Positions 7,213 through 11,355 of a stretch of 11,355 bases of DNA are shown piece by piece. Under the pieces are notes generated by a model, which did no database searches, was not told the DNA's origin, and worked only from the letters and a program-made list of their open reading frames with translations. How positions within the stretch are numbered: the first letter of the stretch is position 1; each line of letters starts with the position of its first letter. Made by a program: the position numbers and the translations under genes. Location of the stretch: assembly GCA_903831925.1 (NCBI GenBank), contig CAIKZV010000715.1, positions 1 to 11,355 of the forward strand, in the 5' to 3' direction. Source of the DNA: an uncultured Burkholderiales bacterium (GTDB lineage Bacteria > Pseudomonadota > Gammaproteobacteria > Burkholderiales > Burkholderiaceae_E).

Positions 7213-10200
7213 ATGAGTTTTTTTTCCAGGATCGCGCGATGGCGTCGGTCGGTGGCTGCACCCCTGGTGCCTGCGCGCCGCGCCGCGCCCGTGCCGCGCT
7301 CGCAGGCGCTTGCTGAATCGGTCGAGCCGCGGATTCTCTATTCGGCCGATGCGATTGCGGGGCTGCTGCCGGCCGCCTCATCGATTTTGGCGCCCGATAC
7401 GGGCGTGACAAGCGACCCGTCGGCCGCACAGGCCTCGATGGTGACGCCCGCCGATGCGATTGAAACCTCTGACGTTCGCGCGAGCGCAGCCGCGGCCTCG
7501 CCCGCCGACTCGGCTAACGTCTCCGCCCACGCCACCGAGCTGGTCTTCGTCGACCCCGGCGTGCCCGATGCCCAGCATCTGGTCGATGCGATTGCCGCCC
7601 GCCGCCCCGACGCCGCGTTTCACATCATCGAGCTCGATCCGAATCGCGACGGACTGACCCAGATCACCGAGGCACTTGCCGGCCAGCGCGAGGTGGCCGC
7701 CATCCACATCGTGTCGCATGGTGACCCCGGGGCGATTGAACTCAACGGGCGTCGCATCGATGCCGCCGCGATTGAGACCGATGCCGATCAGTTCACGGCC
7801 TGGCGTGCAGCGCTCGGCGATCAGGCCGACCTGCTGATCTACGGCTGCGATGTGGCCGCCACGCCCGCGGGCATTGCGATGCTCATGCGTCTGGCCGAGC
7901 TCACCGGCGCCGATGTGGCCGGCAGCACCGACCTCACCGGGTCATCCGATGCCGGTGGCGACTGGACGCTGGAGGCAAGCATCGGTGCGATCCAGGCCGG
8001 GACGCTCTTTGCCGATGGCGATCCGGCGGGATGGCTTGGCCTGCTCCCCGGAGGTTTCTTTCCCACAGGCGTGCCGGCGCTCAACGCCACCGCAAGCCCG
8101 GCAATGCCGAGCATCCTCGAAGGGGTGACTCACCCATCAGGCATCACTGTGGCTGCACTCGTTGTTGACGGCAGCATCACGAACGGTGCTGTGGCCGGCG
8201 AAGCGATTGCGATCAACGCGCTCGACACCAGCCTTGGCACCTGGCAATACAGCACCGATGGCGGCGCCAACTGGCTGACCATCGATGCCGCAAAAATCAA
8301 CAGCAGCACCAACGAACTCGCGCTGCTGCTGGGCCCGACCGCCAGCATCCGCATGCTGCCCTTCGGTGATCTGAACGGCACGCTGACTGCGGCGATCACC
8401 TTCCGCGCATGGGGCATGGCGAGCGGTGCGAGTGGCGACTATGTGGTCATCACCGACCCGGGCGACATCGCCCTCGGCAGTGATTTCAGTGGGGCGACGG
8501 ACACTGCGAGCCTGACTGTGACTGCGGTCAACGATGCGCCGTCTGGCACCAGCGCCACATTGACCACGAACGAAGATACGCCCTGGATCTTTGCTGCGAG
8601 CGACTTCGGATTCGTCGATGCGAATGACTCACCGGCGAATGCGCTGATGGCGGTGACGATGTCGAGTCTGCCGACTGCAGGCAGCCTTACGCTCGCCGGC
8701 GCGGCTGTGACAGTGGGCCAGAGCATCAGCATCACCGACATCAACGCGGGCAGGCTGGTCTTCACGCCAGTCACCAATGCCAACGGCACCGCCTACGTGA
8801 GCTTTACCTTCCGTGTGCAGGACAACGGTGGCACTACCAACGGCGGCGTTGACCTCGATCCCAGCGCAAAGACCATCACCTTCAATGTCACGGCGGCCAA
8901 TGACTCGCCGGTGCTCAGCGTTGCGGGTGGGCCGGTCAGCTACACCGAGGGCGGCCCTTCGTCCTCGATCGGTACCGGCGTGGCGATTGATGACGCAGAA
9001 CTCGCGGCCCTCAATAACGGCTCAGGCAATTACGACGGCGCTTCGCTCACGCTGGCGCGCAGTGGTGGTGCCAATGCCGAGGATGTCTTTTCTGCGTCGG
9101 GCCGGATGGACTTTCAAAGTGGCAATGCGGTGTTGTACTACGACACCGGGCCGGTGACCGTCGGGACGGTGACCAATGCCGGCGGGTCTCTGGTCATCAC
9201 CTTCAACAGCAATGCCACGCAGGCACGCGTCAACGACCTGCTCTCTTCGCTGTTCTATGCCAATTCGAGCGACGCGCCGCCTGCCAGCGTGCAGATTGCC
9301 TGGACCTTCAGCGACGGCAATACCTCGGCCCAGGGCAGCGGCGGTGCACTCACGGCGCTGGGCACCACCACAGTCAATATCACCGCGACCAACGACAGGC
9401 CGGTGCTCAATGCCGCGGCCATCCCCACGATGCCGAGCCTCCTTGAAGACGCGACCAACCCGGCCGGCATCACGGTTGCGTCGCTGGTAGTCGACGGCAG
9501 CATCACCGACCCCGACGGCTCGCCTGTTGAAGCCATCGCGATCACCGCGGTCGATGCCAGCCTTGGCACCTGGCAATACAGCACTGATGGCGGAAAGAAC
9601 TGGACGAACATCAATACGTTTTTGCTCAATTTAGGCCGCGAAGCATTGCTGCTCGGACCGACAGCAAGTATCCGCATGTTGCCGTCTGGCGACCTCAACG
9701 GCACGCTGTCCACGGCGATCACGTTCTGCGCCTGGGACATGAGCAGTGGAACGCAAGGCAGCTACTTTGGGACCGCGATTTACGGAGGAGCAGAAGCAAG
9801 TTTTGCCCTTAGCGCGGCGACCAATTCTGCGAGTCTCGTCGTGACGGCTGTCAACGATGCCCCGAGTGGCGCAGACAACACGCTGACCACGAACGAAGAC
9901 ACGCCCTGGGTGTTTGCTGCGGCCGACTTCGGATTCAGCGATGCGAATGACACGCCGGCAAATGCGTTCTCTGCGGTCAGGATCTCAAGTCTTGCTACCG
10001 CCGGCAGCCTGACGCTTTCAGGCACGGCGGTCACCGTGGGCCAGAGCATCAGCGTTGCCGATATCATTGCCGGCAGGCTGGTCTTCACGCCAGTCGCCAA
10101 TACCAACGGCACTGCAAGCTTCACCTTCCGAGTGCAGGACAACGGTGGCACGGTCAACGGTGGAGTCGATCTCGATCCGACGGCGAAGACGATCACCTTC

Positions 10201-11355
10201 AATGTGACGGCTGTCAACGATGCGCCGAATGGTGCAAACAAGACGTTGACCACGAACGAAGACACGGCCTGGGTGTTTGCTGCGACTGATTTCGGATTCA
10301 GCGATGCGAAGGACACTCCGGCTAATGCGTTCATGGCGGTGACGGTGTCGAGTCTGCCGACTGCTGGCAGCCTGACGCTCGCAGGTACTGCGGTGACCGC
10401 GGGCCAGAGCATCAGCGTTGCCGACATCAATGCCGGCAGGCTGGTCTTCACGCCAGTCGCCAATACCAACGGCACTACAAGCTTCACCTTCCGAGTGCAG
10501 GACAACGGTGGCACTGCCAACGGCGGAGTCGATCTCGATTCGACTGCGAAGACGATTACTTTCAATGTATTCGCCGTTAACGACGCGCCGAGTGGTGCTG
10601 ACAAAACGCTGACCACGACCGAAGGCACGCCCTGGGTCTTTGCCGCCGTTGACTTCGGCTTCACAGATGCCAGTGACACGCCGGCTAATGCCTTGATGGC
10701 AGTGACGATGTCGAGTCTGCCGACTGTGGGCAGCCTGACACTTGCCGGGACGGCGGTGACGGTCGGCCAGAGCATCAGCATCGCCGACATCAATGCCGGC
10801 AGGCTGGTTTTCACGCCGGTCGCCAACGCCAGCGGAACCGGCTATGCGAGCTTCACCTTCCGCGTGCAGGACAACGGTGGCACGGCCAACGGCGGGGTCG
10901 ACCTTGATCTGACGGCGAAGACGATCACCTTCAATGTGATCGCCGTTAACGACGCGCCGTCGGGTGCCAGCACCACGCTCACCACGAACGAAGGCACGGC
11001 CTGGGTCTTTGCTGCGACCGACTTCGGATTCAGTGATACGAATGACAGCCCTGCCAATGCCTTGATGGCCGTGACCATGTCGAGCCTGCCGACTGCCGGC
11101 AGTCTCACGCTTGCAGGCGCGTCAGTGACCGTAGGCCAGAGCATCAGCATTGCCGACATCAACGCAGGCAGGCTGGTTTTCACGCCAGTTACCAACGGCA
11201 ACGGAACCGGTTACGCGAGCTTCACCTTCCGGGTGCAGGACAACGGTGGCACGGCCAACGGCGGAGTTGACCTTGATCCGACGGCGAAGACGATCACCTT
11301 TAATGTGACCGCCGTCAACGATGCGCCGTCGGGTGCCAGCGCCACGCTCACGACC
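7213..11355 (+). CDS. Giant DUF4347 cadherin-like repeat adhesin, 5' part (runs off the window)
   Basis: The frame is open from ATG 7213 to the window end, 1381 codons with no stop. The product is probably the exported substrate of the cluster, a cell-surface or biofilm adhesin. Residues 1-36 are basic and Pro/Ala-rich without a hydrophobic core, so no standard Sec signal is seen. A LEPR-XLL-like motif (VEPRILYSADA, 37-47) and a low-complexity linker follow. The DUF4347 domain covers about 109-276. From residue 291 come cadherin/Ig-like repeats ending in ...TAVNDAP: A1 291-439, B1 440-562, C 563-726, A2 727-880, B2 881-1001, B3 1002-1122, B4 1123-1245, B5 1246-1368, and B6 cut off. No RTX nonapeptides are seen in this part. 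The start has no good Shine-Dalgarno sequence and sits 25 nt after the second adaptor, suggesting reinitiation; the frame is also open upstream without an ATG. An 8-T run lies at codons 2-5. Confidence 0.9.
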   Translation, partial: MSFFSRIARWRRSVAAPLVPARRAAPVPRSQALAESVEPRILYSADAIAGLLPAASSILAPDTGVTSDPSAAQASMVTPADAIETSDVRASAAAASPADSANVSAHATELVFVDPGVPDAQHLVDAIAARRPDAAFHIIELDPNRDGLTQITEALAGQREVAAIHIVSHGDPGAIELNGRRIDAAAIETDADQFTAWRAALGDQADLLIYGCDVAATPAGIAMLMRLAELTGADVAGSTDLTGSSDAGGDWTLEASIGAIQAGTLFADGDPAGWLGLLPGGFFPTGVPALNATASPAMPSILEGVTHPSGITVAALVVDGSITNGAVAGEAIAINALDTSLGTWQYSTDGGANWLTIDAAKINSSTNELALLLGPTASIRMLPFGDLNGTLTAAITFRAWGMASGASGDYVVITDPGDIALGSDFSGATDTASLTVTAVNDAPSGTSATLTTNEDTPWIFAASDFGFVDANDSPANALMAVTMSSLPTAGSLTLAGAAVTVGQSISITDINAGRLVFTPVTNANGTAYVSFTFRVQDNGGTTNGGVDLDPSAKTITFNVTAANDSPVLSVAGGPVSYTEGGPSSSIGTGVAIDDAELAALNNGSGNYDGASLTLARSGGANAEDVFSASGRMDFQSGNAVLYYDTGPVTVGTVTNAGGSLVITFNSNATQARVNDLLSSLFYANSSDAPPASVQIAWTFSDGNTSAQGSGGALTALGTTTVNITATNDRPVLNAAAIPTMPSLLEDATNPAGITVASLVVDGSITDPDGSPVEAIAITAVDASLGTWQYSTDGGKNWTNINTFLLNLGREALLLGPTASIRMLPSGDLNGTLSTAITFCAWDMSSGTQGSYFGTAIYGGAEASFALSAATNSASLVVTAVNDAPSGADNTLTTNEDTPWVFAAADFGFSDANDTPANAFSAVRISSLATAGSLTLSGTAVTVGQSISVADIIAGRLVFTPVANTNGTASFTFRVQDNGGTVNGGVDLDPTAKTITFNVTAVNDAPNGANKTLTTNEDTAWVFAATDFGFSDAKDTPANAFMAVTVSSLPTAGSLTLAGTAVTAGQSISVADINAGRLVFTPVANTNGTTSFTFRVQDNGGTANGGVDLDSTAKTITFNVFAVNDAPSGADKTLTTTEGTPWVFAAVDFGFTDASDTPANALMAVTMSSLPTVGSLTLAGTAVTVGQSISIADINAGRLVFTPVANASGTGYASFTFRVQDNGGTANGGVDLDLTAKTITFNVIAVNDAPSGASTTLTTNEGTAWVFAATDFGFSDTNDSPANALMAVTMSSLPTAGSLTLAGASVTVGQSISIADINAGRLVFTPVTNGNGTGYASFTFRVQDNGGTANGGVDLDPTAKTITFNVTAVNDAPSGASATLTT
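7218..7225 (+). repeat. T8 homopolymer at codons 2-5 of the adhesin gene
   Basis: Eight consecutive T encode the Ser-Phe-Phe-Ser start of the adhesin in an otherwise GC-rich gene. Such tracts can slip during replication or transcription. A gain or loss of one T would shift the frame within the first five codons. Slippage is inferred, not shown. Confidence 0.6.
7321..7353 (+). other. LEPR-XLL-like N-terminal motif in the adhesin
   Basis: Residues 37-47 read VEPRILYSADA. They resemble the short LEPR-XLL motif known near the N-termini of very long repetitive proteins of Gram-negative bacteria, here with Val for the first Leu and Tyr for the last. The function of the motif is not established. 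Its placement before the first folded domain would suit a targeting or recognition signal. Confidence 0.65.
7537..8040 (+). other. DUF4347 domain of the adhesin
   Basis: Residues about 109-276 match the DUF4347 pattern: opening strand ELVFVDPGVPDAQHLVDAI, LDPNRDGLTQI, then HIVSHGDPGAIELNG, LLIYGCDVAATPAGIAML, and a closing VAGSTDLTGSSDAGGDWTLE. The domain typically begins very large repeat adhesins. His169 in SHG and Cys212 in YGCD follow strand-like segments, an arrangement recalling the His/Cys dyad of caspase-like (clan CD) proteases. That link is my inference. Confidence 0.8.
8083..8529 (+). repeat. Adhesin repeat A1
   Basis: Residues 291-439 form a cadherin/Ig-like unit with SILEGVTHPSGITVAALVVDGSI, LGTWQYSTDGGANW, LLLGPTASIRMLPFGDLNGT and a closing ASLTVTAV. 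The same order recurs in A2 (9391-9852). Residues 409-432 are diverged relative to A2. Confidence 0.75.
8530..8898 (+). repeat. Adhesin repeat B1
   Basis: This is a 123-residue unit (440-562) and the first B-type copy. It is separated from the tandem B block by units C and A2. Hallmarks are PWIFAASDFGFVDANDSPAN, SLPTAGSLTLAG, GQSISITDINAGRLVFTPV and FTFRVQDNGGTTNGGVDLD. Confidence 0.8.
8899..9390 (+). repeat. Adhesin unit C, single-copy cadherin-like domain
   Basis: Residues 563-726 (164 aa) begin NDSPVLSVAGGPVSYTEGG and end TTVNITATNDRP. The segment is unlike the A and B units apart from the shared ND.P boundary. It contains DGASLTLARSGGANAEDVF and an acidic start (AIDDAEL). Only one copy is present in the window. 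Confidence 0.65.
9391..9852 (+). repeat. Adhesin repeat A2
   Basis: Residues 727-880 are the second A-type unit. They contain SLLEDATNPAGITVASLVVD, LGTWQYSTDGGKNW, LLLGPTASIRMLPSGDLNGT and TFCAWD. The second half, about 9610-9835, is visibly richer in A and T than its surroundings and differs from A1. Cys839 replaces the Arg found at the same place in A1 (codon TGC against CGC). Confidence 0.75.
9853..10578 (+). repeat. Adhesin repeats B2 and B3 (121-residue form)
   Basis: These are two tandem B units, 9853-10215 and 10216-10578. By my hand alignment they differ at about 17 of 121 residues. Both read NTNGT(A/T)SFTFRVQ and lack two residues that B1, B4 and B5 have before SFTF, so they probably arose by duplication of one another. 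The DNA from the INAGRLVFTP region to the next ND.P boundary is nearly identical. Confidence 0.85.
10579..11355 (+). repeat. Adhesin repeats B4, B5 and start of B6 (123-residue form)
   Basis: Units at 10579-10947 and 10948-11316 are 123 residues each and differ at about 17 positions. A third begins at 11317 and is cut at the window end. All carry GTGYASFTFRVQDNGGTANGG or its start, so the array continues beyond the window and total copy number is unknown. Confidence 0.85.

Noticed and set aside
7188..7225. GC-rich stretch followed by T8, resembling an intrinsic terminator before the adhesin
   Set aside because: The only stem I find is 4 bp (GGGC/GCCC) with a 12-nt loop, and 10 nt separate it from the T run. 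Too weak for a terminator, though attenuation cannot be excluded.
9780..10826. Minus-strand open frame of 348 codons with internally repeated sequence
   Set aside because: Its repeats are the reverse complement of the adhesin B units. The plus frame is continuous and matches cadherin-like domains.
8530..11355. CRISPR-like or mobile-element repeats
   Set aside because: The periodic DNA similarity is in-frame protein domain repetition of 363-369 bp units. There are no short palindromic repeats with spacers and no transposase.

Overview
The window is GC-rich and dominated by one rightward gene cluster that appears dedicated to exporting a giant repetitive surface protein. HlyD-type periplasmic adaptors, a cadherin-like repeat protein and long dense coding with GC-ending codons point to a Gram-negative proteobacterium. 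A beta- or gammaproteobacterial host is plausible, but nothing here fixes the genus.

Layout: (1) 1-263, minus strand, is the N-terminal part of a glutathione S-transferase, divergent from and probably unrelated to the rest. (2) 264-478 is the divergent intergenic region. (3) 479-7187 holds four tightly packed plus-strand genes. They are a HlyD-type adaptor with a cytoplasmic GAF-like domain, a membrane M50 zinc-metalloprotease-like protein with a PqqD/RRE-like N-terminus and a HlyD-like C-terminus, a SecA-like ATPase without the usual C-terminal domains, and a second HlyD/RND-type adaptor with a signal peptide. Junctions are a 1-nt overlap, a 6-nt gap, a 4-nt overlap and a 25-nt gap to the next gene. 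(4) 7213-11355 is the first 1381 codons of a very long protein that runs off the window. It has a short LEPR-XLL-like N-terminal motif, a DUF4347 domain, and then cadherin/Ig-like repeats of three kinds in the order A1-B1-C-A2-B2-B3-B4-B5-(B6).

Reading of the system (inference): the adhesin has no ordinary Sec signal peptide, and neither an ABC transporter nor an outer-membrane TolC-like channel is encoded in the window. The only ATPase in the cluster is the SecA-like protein. The RRE-like domain of the M50 protein could recognise the adhesin's N-terminal motif, the SecA-like ATPase could drive or feed the substrate, and the two adaptors could bridge the periplasm. Families and domains are recognised from sequence; the mechanism is hypothetical. 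The adhesin's C-terminus, which would show whether it carries a type I secretion signal, lies outside the window.
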